Positions 28,091-36,741 of a DNA stretch of 64,000 bases are shown here, in pieces; position 1 is the stretch's first letter; every line of letters begins with the position of its first letter. The notes beneath the pieces are model-generated. The model ran no database searches, was not told where the DNA came from, and saw only the letters and a program-made list of their open reading frames with translations. The stretch lies in the NCBI RefSeq assembly GCF_002165135.1, contig NZ_NFZQ01000004.1, positions 124,001-188,000 of the forward strand, in the 5' to 3' direction. This DNA comes from Pseudomonas sp. SID14000 (GTDB taxonomy: Bacteria > Pseudomonadota > Gammaproteobacteria > Pseudomonadales > Pseudomonadaceae). The translations under genes were made by a program, and so were the position numbers.

Positions 28091-28105
28091 CCTTGATATA
28101 CAAGG
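28091..28105. promoter_or_regulatory. Dyad upstream of nnrS
   Basis: CCTTG-ATATA-CAAGG is a perfect interrupted palindrome 67 bases before the nnrS ATG. Its left half, TTGAT, matches the half-site of ANR/DNR (TTGAT-N4-ATCAA), but the right half does not. It is a weak candidate for oxygen/nitric-oxide control. Confidence 0.25.
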
Positions 28106-28172
28106 GGTTTGAAGCTGGCACGGATCGTGATCTTACCCCAATTGAGCCTACTGAACGAACGAAGGACCGCCC

Positions 28173-29354
28173 ATGCTTGTGCAACCAATCGAGTCACGCC
28201 CACGCCAGGCCGTCTGGGGCCTGGGTTTCCGCCCATTCTTCCTGGGGGGCAGTTTGTTTGCGCTGGTCGCCTTGCTGTTGTGGGCCGGCGTTCTGGCCGG
28301 GGTACTGGCCCCCACATCACCTGGCGGCATGCTCGCCTGGCACCGCCACGAGATGCTATACGGCTTTGTCACCGCCATCGTCGCCGGGTTCCTGTTGACC
28401 GCCGTACAAAACTGGAGCGGTATCCCGGGCCTGAGCGGGCGCGCCCTGCAGGGCCTGTTCCTGCTCTGGCTGCTGGGCCGGGCGAGTTGGTTCCTGCCGC
28501 TGCCGGGCGGCTTGCTGGTAGTGGTCGAGGGCAGCTTCCTGCCGCTGGTGGCACTGGCCCTGGCACGGCCGATCATGCAACGGCGCTTGCGTAATAACTA
28601 CCCGATCGTCGGCCTGGTGCTGCTGATTGCCGCCTGCCAGTGGCTGACCCTGGCCGGCTGGCTGCGTCAGGACGAACTGTGGCAACGCCGCGGGGTGTTT
28701 GCCGGGTTGTGGCTGGTGGCCGCGATGATGACCGTGCTGGGCGGGCGGGTGATCCCGTTCTTCACCCGGCGCGGCCTGGGCAACATGGCCCCGGCCCCTG
28801 CCCGTCCCTGGCTGGACCGGACCTGCCTGCTGCTCAGCGTGGCGATACCGCTGGCCTTTGCCTCGGGCTTGGCCGATACGCCGCGTATCGGCCTGGCCGT
28901 GCTGTTCGGCACCTTGTTCGCCTTGCACACTGCCCGCCTGGCCTTGTGGCATGACCGCGGCCTGTGGCGTGTGCCCCTGCTGTGGTCGCTGCACCTGGCC
29001 TATGCCTGGATTGCCATTGCCTGCCTGGGCATGGCGCTGTGGCACGCCGGAGTGGCGCTGAGCCCGAGCCTGGTGACTCACGCCCTGACCGTGGGTGCCA
29101 TGAGCGGCTTGATCCTGGCGATGATGGCACGGGTCAGCCTGGGCCACACCGGCAGGCCGCTGCAGGTGCCGACCAGCATTACCTGGGCCTTTGCCTTGAT
29201 ACAACTGGCGACACTGGCACGGGTGGTGCTGCCGCTGTTCACACCGTTGGGGGTGAGCCTTTCGGTACTGTGCTGGAGCCTGGCGCTGCTGCTGTTCCTG
29301 CGCCACTACCTACCCATTTTGCTGCAGCCCCGGGTAGATGGCATGCCGGGCTGA
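28173..29354 (+). CDS. nnrS: NnrS family protein
   Basis: A 393-residue inner-membrane protein with about twelve hydrophobic helices and the NnrS landmarks: 'WGLGFRPFFLGGSLFALVAL' at the start, 'WHRHEMLYGFVTAIVAGFLL', 'GRVIPFFTRRGLG', and 'HALTVGAMSGLILAMMARVSLGHTGR'. NnrS is a haem- and copper-containing protein linked to nitric-oxide stress. It is convergent with the helicase gene, 12 bases between their stops. No denitrification genes are seen in the window. Confidence 0.92.
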   Translation: MLVQPIESRPRQAVWGLGFRPFFLGGSLFALVALLLWAGVLAGVLAPTSPGGMLAWHRHEMLYGFVTAIVAGFLLTAVQNWSGIPGLSGRALQGLFLLWLLGRASWFLPLPGGLLVVVEGSFLPLVALALARPIMQRRLRNNYPIVGLVLLIAACQWLTLAGWLRQDELWQRRGVFAGLWLVAAMMTVLGGRVIPFFTRRGLGNMAPAPARPWLDRTCLLLSVAIPLAFASGLADTPRIGLAVLFGTLFALHTARLALWHDRGLWRVPLLWSLHLAYAWIAIACLGMALWHAGVALSPSLVTHALTVGAMSGLILAMMARVSLGHTGRPLQVPTSITWAFALIQLATLARVVLPLFTPLGVSLSVLCWSLALLLFLRHYLPILLQPRVDGMPG

Positions 29355-29366
29355 TCGGTCAACCGA

Positions 29367-31634
29367 TCAAGGATAATTTCCGGCGACCGGCCACCACCCT
29401 GGGAACATCTGCTGCACCCGGGGTTCGGCGAAGCGCTCGTCGATCAAAACCAGAACGCCACGGTCCTGGTCACCACGGATCACCCGGCCTGCCGCCTGGA
29501 TGACCTTGCGCACGCCCGGGTAGAGATAGGCGTAATCGAAACCCGCGCCAAACTGCCGCCCCAAACGCTGCTTGAACTGCTCGTTGACCGGATTGACCTG
29601 GGGTAGCCCGAGGGTGGCAACAAACGCGCCGATCAGCCGCGTGCCCGGCAAGTCCACCCCCTCCCCGAATGCGCCACCCAGCACCGCAAAGCCCACCCCG
29701 CAGCCATCCGCCACAAAACGGTCGAGAAACCCCTGGCGGGCCGCCTCGTCCATGCCCGGCTCCTGGGCCCACAAGGGTATCTGCGCATACCGCTCGGCCA
29801 GCAGCCCGGCCACTTGTTGCAGGTACTCGAAACTGCTGAAGAACGCCAGATAGTTACCCGGCATGCGCTCATATTGCCGGGCAATAAGCTCGACGATCGG
29901 CGCGAGTGAAGCCTGGCGTTGCTGGTAGCGTGTGGACACCTGGCTGGCGATGCGCACTTCCAGCTGTTCGGCGCGAAACGGTGCGGCTACTTCCAGCCAG
30001 GCGGTATCGGCCGGCATGCCCAGCAGGTCGCTGTAGAAATGCCGTGGGCTCAGGGTGGCGGAAAACAGCATCACACTGCGCGCCGCCTGCATGCGCGGGC
30101 CCAACAGCCGCGCCGGGGTGACATTGCGCAGGCACAGCGTGGCCAGCCGCCGCTTGCGCGGGCCCTGGCGCAGGCTGATGTCAAACAGGAAGTGCTCGTC
30201 GAACAGCTCGGCAACCCGGCTGAACTGCAACGCCTGGTAGAAGAACTGCAGCACCTGCGGGTCCATTTGCGCGGGCGTCTGGTTCATCTGCTCCTGGATC
30301 AGCCCGATGCATTGCTGCAGGGCGAGCAGCAAAGCGTCTGGCAGCGACTCTCTGGCCTGGTACGGCGCACGCTGTTCCTTGTAGAGGGCGTTCCAATGCC
30401 GGTTCAGCCGCTCCAGCGCACTGACCAGCCCGTGCGGCTTGCTCTGGCGCAGGGCCAGCAACTGCCCCTGGTCGAGACTGGCGCTGTACATGCCGCGCCC
30501 GCGCTCTACCAGGTTGTGCGCCTCGTCCACCAGCACCGCGACCCGCCACTGGTTGGCCTGGGTCAGGCCGAACAACAAGGCGTGGGCATCGAAGTAGTAG
30601 TTGTAATCCGCCACCAGCACGTCTACCCAGCGCGCCATCTCCTGGCCCAGGTAATACGGGCACACCTGGTGCGCCAGGGCCACCTCGCGCAGCTGGGCGC
30701 GGTCGAGCAAGGGCAACGCTGCCGCCGCCTCCCGCGCGGCCGGCAGGCGGTCGTAGAAGCCTGCAGCCAAGGGGCAGGATTCGCCATGGCAGGCCTTGTC
30801 GGGATGCTCGCAGGCTTTGTCGCGGGCGATCAGTTCCAGCGTGCGCAAGGCCGGCTGTGGCGTGGCGTCGGTGATCTGGCGAATGGCATCCAGGGCCAAG
30901 GCTCGGCCCGGGGTCTTGGCCGTGAGAAAGTACAACTTGTCCAGTTGCTGCGGCACCATGGCCTTGAGCAGGGGGAACAAGGTGCCGAGGGTTTTACCAA
31001 TTCCCGTGCTGGCCTGGGCCATCAGGCAACGGCCGGTACTCACCGCCTTGTACAGGGTTTCCGCCAGTTGTCGCTGGCCCTGGCGGAACGCCGGGTAGGG
31101 AAAGCCCAGCGCCTGCAGGCCCCGGTTACGGTCGGCCAGACGCTGTTCCTGCCCTTGTGCCCAAGCCAGAAAGCGCTGGCACTGGGTTTCGAAGAAGGCC
31201 TGCAGTTCGGCTGCCGTGCAAGTTTCACTGATCAGCGTCTGGCCATCGCTGTCTACGTCCAGGTAAACCAGCGCCACCTCGATGGCTGGCAGTTGCCGTG
31301 CCTGGCACATCAACCAGCCATAGACCTTCGCCTGTGCCCAGTGCAACTGGCGATGGTTGGCCGGCTGGCGCGACAGGTCGCCGCGGTGTGTCTTGATCTC
31401 TTCCAGGCGATTGCAGGCAGGGTCATAGCCGTCAGCGCGGCCACGCACCGTCAGGGTTTCGAACTGGCCTTCGAGGGCAATTTCCGACTCATAGCCCGCT
31501 GCGCGTCGTGCCACCACCCGACGATGCCCCGCGATCCCCTCCTGGGCGGTGGGTGATGGCGTGAAACGCAGGTCCAGGTCGCCGACCTTGGCGCTGAACT
31601 CGCACAAGGCGCGCACTGCCACGCTGTAACTCAA
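29367..31634 (-). CDS. DinG/XPD-type Fe-S ATP-dependent DNA helicase
   Basis: About 755 residues. A small N-terminal domain (about 1-170) with 'RFTPSPTAQEGIAGHRRVV' precedes the superfamily 2 helicase core: Walker A 'ASTGIGKTLGTLFPLL', DEAH box 'VLVDEAHNLVERG', four Fe-S cysteines between motifs I and II (ACEHPDKACHGESCP, then HQVCPYYLG), and C-terminal motifs 'AFFSSFEYLQQVA' and 'QAAGRVIRGDQDRGV'. The best start is TTG at 31634, overlapping the upstream gene's stop as TTGA with GGAG 9 bases before it; an ATG at 31661 is the alternative. With the VRR-NUC nuclease it forms a two-gene DNA-repair unit. Confidence 0.85.
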   Translation of the reverse strand: MSYSVAVRALCEFSAKVGDLDLRFTPSPTAQEGIAGHRRVVARRAAGYESEIALEGQFETLTVRGRADGYDPACNRLEEIKTHRGDLSRQPANHRQLHWAQAKVYGWLMCQARQLPAIEVALVYLDVDSDGQTLISETCTAAELQAFFETQCQRFLAWAQGQEQRLADRNRGLQALGFPYPAFRQGQRQLAETLYKAVSTGRCLMAQASTGIGKTLGTLFPLLKAMVPQQLDKLYFLTAKTPGRALALDAIRQITDATPQPALRTLELIARDKACEHPDKACHGESCPLAAGFYDRLPAAREAAAALPLLDRAQLREVALAHQVCPYYLGQEMARWVDVLVADYNYYFDAHALLFGLTQANQWRVAVLVDEAHNLVERGRGMYSASLDQGQLLALRQSKPHGLVSALERLNRHWNALYKEQRAPYQARESLPDALLLALQQCIGLIQEQMNQTPAQMDPQVLQFFYQALQFSRVAELFDEHFLFDISLRQGPRKRRLATLCLRNVTPARLLGPRMQAARSVMLFSATLSPRHFYSDLLGMPADTAWLEVAAPFRAEQLEVRIASQVSTRYQQRQASLAPIVELIARQYERMPGNYLAFFSSFEYLQQVAGLLAERYAQIPLWAQEPGMDEAARQGFLDRFVADGCGVGFAVLGGAFGEGVDLPGTRLIGAFVATLGLPQVNPVNEQFKQRLGRQFGAGFDYAYLYPGVRKVIQAAGRVIRGDQDRGVLVLIDERFAEPRVQQMFPGWWPVAGNYP

Positions 31635-33280
31635 GGCGTATCGCTCCAGCGCACATGGCATACCGCGACAGGCAGACCGTGGGCCCGGCAGAACTCCAGC
31701 CAGCGCAGTTGGTTGTCCTGCAGGCGGTCCCCGGGGCCCTTGACCTCGACCATGCGGTAACGGCCCTGCTCGGGCCAGAACTGGATCAGGTCGGGCATAC
31801 CGGCGCGGTTGTTGCGGATGTCCTGCAACAGGCGCAGGAAGCACTGTTTCAAATGGGCCGCCGGCAGGCAGGCCAAGGCCTGCTCAAGCAATTCTTCGCT
31901 GAGCATGGACCAGAACACGAACGGCGACTGCAGGCCTTGTTTGGCGACGTAACAGTCAAGAATCGCCCGGTGATGGCTGCCATCGTCGAGCCGCCCCAGG
32001 CATCGTTCGAACAGAGCGCTACGGCGTTGCTGGAAGTCGCTGTCGTGCAGGTCCTGCGGGGCGGCCTGGAACGGGTTGAAGAACGCGCCAGGCACCGGGG
32101 CGAAGATAGCCTCCCAGCACAGCAAGCCGAACAGGCTGTTGAACAGCGTGTTCTCCACATAGTGCACCGGCCCATCGGCTTCGGCCAGATGCTGGCGGAC
32201 CGCCGCCTCCACGCCCAGTGCTGCCAGCTCCCGGGGCAGCTCCAGCTCTATCAGCTCCAGGGGCGCGACACGCTGGCGCCGCTGTGGCGGACCACCGAGC
32301 TTGCGGGCCAGGCGTGGCAACATGCGTTCCAGCGCCTGCACTTCCAGGGCGTTGGCCGGTGCCGCCGCCAATTGCAGTGCCAGTGCATGGGCCTGGGGCC
32401 ACTGCTCGCTGCGCTCCAGCACCCGCACCTGGCGGATGCGCGCCTGGGCATGGCTGCACTGCATGTAGACAGCCATGGCCTGCGCCCAGTCGCCCAGGCG
32501 TTCGAATTGCTGGCCCAGGGCAAATTGCAGGCGCGCATGGCGCCGGGCCAGCCACGGGTTGTCGCTGTGCAGGCCCTGCAGGGCAGCCAGGATCGAGAGC
32601 GGGTCGTCGCCCTGCTCCAGACGCTCGGCGCACTGGTGCAAGGCCATGGCCAGGTCGACTTCGGCACGTTGCTGCAGGGCACGCGAATCGGTGCTGAAAG
32701 GCACCTGTTCGTAGCGCAACAAGCCGAGGTCGGCAAGGACGAAGTCCGACCAGTCCTGGTACAGGTTGCCGAAGAACAGCAGGCGCATGCGGTCGCACAG
32801 GGGTTGCAGACACCACTGGAGGATGCGCACGCCGCTGTCCGGGAACCATTCGGCCAATGACCGGGCTTGCAGGCCCAAGGGTTGAAGTTGTGCAAGCAGG
32901 TCATGCTTTGCGGCGCGAGGACGGCTCAGAAGCGGGGCAAAACAGCGGGCAAGTTCGTCCTTGCGCAGCAAGGCGAATAATTGCTCCAGCGCCAGTTGCC
33001 CGGGTTCCCGTACCCAACCGAGGGCCAACAACGGCTGCAGGGCCTGCCCGGTATCGCCAATTTCGGCATAGTCGAGACGATCGCTGCGAAACAGCTCGCC
33101 TTTGCGCATGACCATGCGCACCATCAGGGCCTGTGCAGGGGTGCCCAATTGGTTGAAGGTGCGGATGAAAGCCAGTTCCTGATCGTCTAGCAGGTCTTCG
33201 TAGCGCTGTTCGACCCACAGCAGCACCTGGCGGAAATTGTGCAGGTAATAGAAGGGGTCGTCGACGGAATGGGCGATCAC
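31631..33280 (-). CDS. VRR-NUC domain nuclease (FAN1-like)
   Basis: A 549-residue protein. Its C-terminal 110 residues or so hold the VRR-NUC nuclease fold: 'AGMPDLIQFWPE' (PD), 'YRMVEVKGPGDRLQDNQLRW' (E-x-K). The long helical N-terminal region with 'TPAQALMVRMVMRKGELFRS' matches bacterial FAN1-type proteins, which act on branched or cross-linked DNA. The start is ATG with normal spacing. The coupled downstream gene is an Fe-S helicase, which supports a repair role. The substrate is inferred from eukaryotic and P. aeruginosa FAN1. Confidence 0.85.
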   Translation of the reverse strand: MIAHSVDDPFYYLHNFRQVLLWVEQRYEDLLDDQELAFIRTFNQLGTPAQALMVRMVMRKGELFRSDRLDYAEIGDTGQALQPLLALGWVREPGQLALEQLFALLRKDELARCFAPLLSRPRAAKHDLLAQLQPLGLQARSLAEWFPDSGVRILQWCLQPLCDRMRLLFFGNLYQDWSDFVLADLGLLRYEQVPFSTDSRALQQRAEVDLAMALHQCAERLEQGDDPLSILAALQGLHSDNPWLARRHARLQFALGQQFERLGDWAQAMAVYMQCSHAQARIRQVRVLERSEQWPQAHALALQLAAAPANALEVQALERMLPRLARKLGGPPQRRQRVAPLELIELELPRELAALGVEAAVRQHLAEADGPVHYVENTLFNSLFGLLCWEAIFAPVPGAFFNPFQAAPQDLHDSDFQQRRSALFERCLGRLDDGSHHRAILDCYVAKQGLQSPFVFWSMLSEELLEQALACLPAAHLKQCFLRLLQDIRNNRAGMPDLIQFWPEQGRYRMVEVKGPGDRLQDNQLRWLEFCRAHGLPVAVCHVRWSDTP

Positions 33281-33377
33281 GGAGTGGGGTCAGGCGGCTG
33301 AAATTGATACTGGTTATACATACAGACCAGTATGCCTGGCAAGTGCCGTGGGTCGTGCCACGATCAACGATCGGCTA

Positions 33378-33423
33378 GGGGCTGCTTTGCAGCCCAATCG
33401 CGACGCAAGGCCGCTCCCACAGG
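33378..33423. repeat. Single REP-like arm
   Basis: 'ggggctgctttgcagccc' palindrome followed by 'ggccgctcccacagg', one half of the REP unit, between two leftward genes. Confidence 0.6.
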
Positions 33424-33488
33424 TATCGCATTGTCCCCGCTGCGCCAGAGCCGTAGGCCAGCGATGGATGGCAACGCACCCCGGCAGC

Positions 33489-34844
33489 TCAAGATGTAAC
33501 CCCGGCGGGCCGGCCGCAGCGCAGTTCCAGCGCCTGGGCCAGGCGCTCTACCGCCTGTTGCAGTTCCCCCGGGTGCTCACCCAGCCACACCAACGCCAGG
33601 TACTGCTGGTAGCGCCCCTGCAGGCTGAACTGCTCGCCAGGCAGTGCATGCAGTGCTGTACCAGCCAGCGCTGCTGCAATACCCTCCCACGGCAGCGGCT
33701 GGCGAAAGCGCACCCACAGTGTCCGCCCACCCTCCGGCATTTCCAACGCCACCCGCTGACCGAACTGCACCTGCAGCGCACGCGCCAGACATTGCATGCG
33801 CTTTTGCAGGTCCGCTCGCAGCCGCACCAGTTGCGCCTCGATCTCACCTTTGCCCAGCATGTGCGCCAGCGCTTGCAGGCGCAGTGGTGCAAGCCGAAAT
33901 GCACGGTCAGCGAATGCCCTGGCCAGCATGGCATCATGGCCCAGTAAGTAGGCATAGGGCGCCTCGCCCCCCACGGCGGCCTCGAACGCCCCCATCACCA
34001 ATAGCCAGCGGGGATCGACCCAATCACGCAGGCGCGTACTCGGCGGCCCGCTGTAGCAGTGCCCGCTGTCCAGATCGTTTTCCAGCAACCAGACAGGGTG
34101 CTGGCCAAGCAACTGACCAAGCTGCTGCTGGTAGTGCGCTGAAAAAAGCCGCCCCTGCGGCATGCCAAGGCACGACGGCATGACCAACATGCACACCGAC
34201 TCGCTCCCCAGCAGCCGGGCCAAGGTGCGCAGGTCCGGGTTGCCACGGGTATCCAGTGGCACCTCAAGCACACGCATGCCGGCACGTGCCAATGCACGCA
34301 GCACCTGCCAGCAACAAGGCGAGTGGACCAGCACCGTCCCCCCTTGCAGGGCCAGCGCCGCCAGCAACGTGTCCAGCAACGCCTGCACATCAGGGGCCAG
34401 CTGAACGTCCTCGGCACGCCAGTACTGGTTGGAGGAGCGGGTATAGCGCTCGGCGACGGCATTGCGCAGGCGGGCGCTGCCGGGCGCCTCCCATGGGGCA
34501 ACACTGTGCATGCGCTGACGTGCCAGGCGCCGCTCGTGCGAGAACAAGGTCCGCTCCAGCATCGGCGGTTCCGGCAAAGGTGACTGCCGGAGCACGGCTG
34601 CAGCTTCCCCCTTGACAGCGCCCTGTACGTAATAGCCCGACCTCGGCAGGCACTGCACGCGGCCCTCTTCCTCCAGCAGGCTGTAGGCACTCTGCACGGT
34701 GGCCAATGACACCCGCAGCCGCCGGGACAATACGCGCAGCGACGGTAAACGGCACGGACCACTGCCTGGCGCCTGGTCGATCAAGGCTTCCAGGTAACGA
34801 TAGACCTTGCGATAGGCGAACTCACCGGGGCCCGATTGCTCCAT
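33489..34844 (-). CDS. MocR/GntR-like regulator with degenerate aminotransferase domain (no PLP lysine)
   Basis: A 451-residue protein. Residues about 8-76 form a GntR winged HTH (AYRKVYRYLEALIDQ, LPSLRVLSRRLRVSLATVQS). Residues about 100-440 form a fold type I aminotransferase domain, as in MocR/PdxR regulators. The pyridine-binding Asp is kept in 'WLLENDLDSG' (about residue 257). The Schiff-base lysine motif, normally G-S-F-S-K-T-L, here reads 'GAFEAAV', with Ala about residue 289 in place of Lys. The usual 'PSHQ-P-G' substrate loop is also altered (PSCLGMPQG). It therefore probably does not bind PLP covalently. The ATG at 34844 overlaps the stop of the upstream gene of unknown function (TGATG). 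Confidence 0.8.
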   Translation of the reverse strand: MEQSGPGEFAYRKVYRYLEALIDQAPGSGPCRLPSLRVLSRRLRVSLATVQSAYSLLEEEGRVQCLPRSGYYVQGAVKGEAAAVLRQSPLPEPPMLERTLFSHERRLARQRMHSVAPWEAPGSARLRNAVAERYTRSSNQYWRAEDVQLAPDVQALLDTLLAALALQGGTVLVHSPCCWQVLRALARAGMRVLEVPLDTRGNPDLRTLARLLGSESVCMLVMPSCLGMPQGRLFSAHYQQQLGQLLGQHPVWLLENDLDSGHCYSGPPSTRLRDWVDPRWLLVMGAFEAAVGGEAPYAYLLGHDAMLARAFADRAFRLAPLRLQALAHMLGKGEIEAQLVRLRADLQKRMQCLARALQVQFGQRVALEMPEGGRTLWVRFRQPLPWEGIAAALAGTALHALPGEQFSLQGRYQQYLALVWLGEHPGELQQAVERLAQALELRCGRPAGVTS

Positions 34845-36229
34845 CAAGGCAGACCCGCATGACCACGCCGCCGCACCGACACTCCCCGTGGCAGCAACCT
34901 CAGTTGTACATCGCGACGGGCCAGGTGGCTCATCAGGCGCCAGGCGGCCAGCGGCATGCGTCCGTCGTAGATCATCCGCAGTTGCCCCAGCGGCAGGCCA
35001 CTGGTGTTCACCAGCCAGTTCTTCACCGCGTCAGGGCAGGGTTTACCCTGCAAGGCCCGATGCAGATAAGGCAGTGCCACCAGCATGTCGGCATGCCGGC
35101 ATTGCAGAAAGCGCTCGAGGTTTTTCCCCTGCCTGGCGAACGGACTGAATAGCAGGCACACCAGTTGGATCTGGCTGATGCCGTAAGCCTTGCCGAACTG
35201 CAGTTGACGCGCCTCACGCCGCTTGTTGCCGTCCGGCTGGCCAGCCAGCCGCAATGCCTGGCGACTGGCCTGCGGCTGGAGACTGCGCGCACGCAGTTCG
35301 TGCAACTGCGCCGGGAGCAACGGTTCGACGAACGCGGCCAATGGCCAGGTATCCTGGCCAGCCTCGAAGCAACAACCGAGCATGAGGTCGAGTTGCTGTT
35401 CTTCGAGCAACGGCGGCAACAGGTCGTCAATGGCAATTACCCGCACCGGCGTACCCTGCGGCGCAGCACCCGATGCGGGCCCCGCCGAGGCGCCCAGCGG
35501 TACCCCCACGCTGCCGTGCAGGCGACTCAGCCCCTGGGCCAGCGCCGCCAGGCACTGATGCACCACATGCGCACCACGCTCCCCTGCCAGGCGCAAGCTG
35601 CGCCGGGCCCAGGCCAGGTATCGGCGGCGCTGGCGCGCGGGGATGGCGGTGACCAATACATCTGCTGGAGCCTGGGCCTGCAGCGCAAAACCCACGGCAC
35701 CCGCCAGTTCCAGGTGCAGACGGCTACCTAGCAGCGCTTCGGGCCTGGCATCGACCAGATGACCGAACATCAGCATGGCGTCCCTCGCCAACAGCCAGCG
35801 TTCGGACCCGGCATAGGGGTGCCGGCTGAAAGGCACCACCTCACGCCCCTCGATCATTTGCAGTTGCACCCGCGGGTCATCCTGCATGAACAGCGCATTG
35901 AAGCAGCGTTCATGGCTTTCGAGCGTGGCGCTGGCAGCCGCAGGCAGGCTGACCACCAGCACCCGCAGCTGGAAGGTTACCGGCGCACGCTGGGCAATAC
36001 TCAGTTGCGCCGCACGCAGCATGGCCAGCAGCCGGGCACTGCGGCGTTCGTTGCCTTGCAGCACCAGCAAGCGGAAGGTGCCGATGTATTCGGGCCCGCC
36101 GGCAGCAACCAGCAGACGTTGTATCAGTAACTGCAAGGAAGCACGCTGCGCTTGTGACATGTGACTAAGCAAGCGCTCGAGTACTTGCTGGTAGATATAG
36201 TGCATTGCCTGGTCGTGAATAGCCGTCAC
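34844..36229 (-). CDS. Protein of unknown function, coupled to MocR-like regulator
   Basis: A 461-residue protein I do not recognise. It starts at GTG with an excellent GAGGTGA Shine-Dalgarno 5 bases upstream; an ATG at 36205 is the alternative. It lacks a signal peptide and membrane helices. It is rich in Leu, Arg, Ala and Gln. A possible beta-strand region around 'FRLLVLQGNERRSARLLAML' and 'LRVLVVSLPAA' lies in the first 110 residues; a basic C-terminal part includes 'LAARRDVQLRLL'-type sequence and 'VSVRRRGHAGLP' at the end. A pair of Cys ('MLGCCFEAGQ') is near residue 280. Its stop overlaps the MocR start, so the two probably act together. Confidence 0.6.
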   Translation of the reverse strand: MTAIHDQAMHYIYQQVLERLLSHMSQAQRASLQLLIQRLLVAAGGPEYIGTFRLLVLQGNERRSARLLAMLRAAQLSIAQRAPVTFQLRVLVVSLPAAASATLESHERCFNALFMQDDPRVQLQMIEGREVVPFSRHPYAGSERWLLARDAMLMFGHLVDARPEALLGSRLHLELAGAVGFALQAQAPADVLVTAIPARQRRRYLAWARRSLRLAGERGAHVVHQCLAALAQGLSRLHGSVGVPLGASAGPASGAAPQGTPVRVIAIDDLLPPLLEEQQLDLMLGCCFEAGQDTWPLAAFVEPLLPAQLHELRARSLQPQASRQALRLAGQPDGNKRREARQLQFGKAYGISQIQLVCLLFSPFARQGKNLERFLQCRHADMLVALPYLHRALQGKPCPDAVKNWLVNTSGLPLGQLRMIYDGRMPLAAWRLMSHLARRDVQLRLLPRGVSVRRRGHAGLP

Positions 36230-36741
36230 GAAATCACCTCATCAACTTCATGCAGCCAGCGCATATTGAACAGAAGACCTGAACATCAACATACCCTGAA
36301 CTTCTCAAGAAGAAATTTCCTACAACCAAATGAAAGTAATGACGTAACCAGTCACTGTCGCCATGCCATAGATAAAAACGCACCACTGCGGCACCCAGCC
36401 GCTGCCATACACTGCCCTGGCTCGGACATAGCCATGCTCATCCCACGCTCCTTGCGCAAACCATCATTGAGCCATTATCGAGGGATGCAAAGCGAATAGA
36501 AGATACAGATCAGGGTAAAAAAACCATTCAGCCGAAGTGAGAATACACATTGACTGCCAAGCGAAAACAGTTCAAGCCAAAAAACTTGGCGGAATATTTC
36601 GACAACCCACCAAGCAATCTTTAAAAATGCAGTCCGCTTCGTTTTTTATTGTAGGAATATTCTTTTAATACATCAGCCATTCTGTACCGGGCACAAAAAA
36701 CCCGGGACTCTGCCCGGGTTTCCCGATAGTGCAAACAGCCG
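36230..36741. other. AT-rich intergenic region
   Basis: About 510 bases of clearly lower GC than the surroundings, with no credible gene. It should hold the promoter of the leftward unknown/MocR operon (near 36240-36300). It also contains the terminator of the oxidoreductase gene (36695-36721). A short open frame at 36161-36499 on the + strand shows no coding character. Confidence 0.55.
36695..36721 (-). terminator. Rho-independent terminator of the MDR oxidoreductase gene
   Basis: AAACCCGGG (36698-36706) pairs with CCCGGGTTT (36713-36721), loop of 6. Read on the minus strand the hairpin is followed by a run of six T (complement of 36695-36700). It lies 20 bases after the gene's stop. Confidence 0.85.

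Noticed and set aside
36161..36499. Plus-strand open frame of 112 codons in the AT-rich gap
   Set aside because: No homologous feel, no ribosome site, and it overlaps the start of the unknown gene on the other strand.
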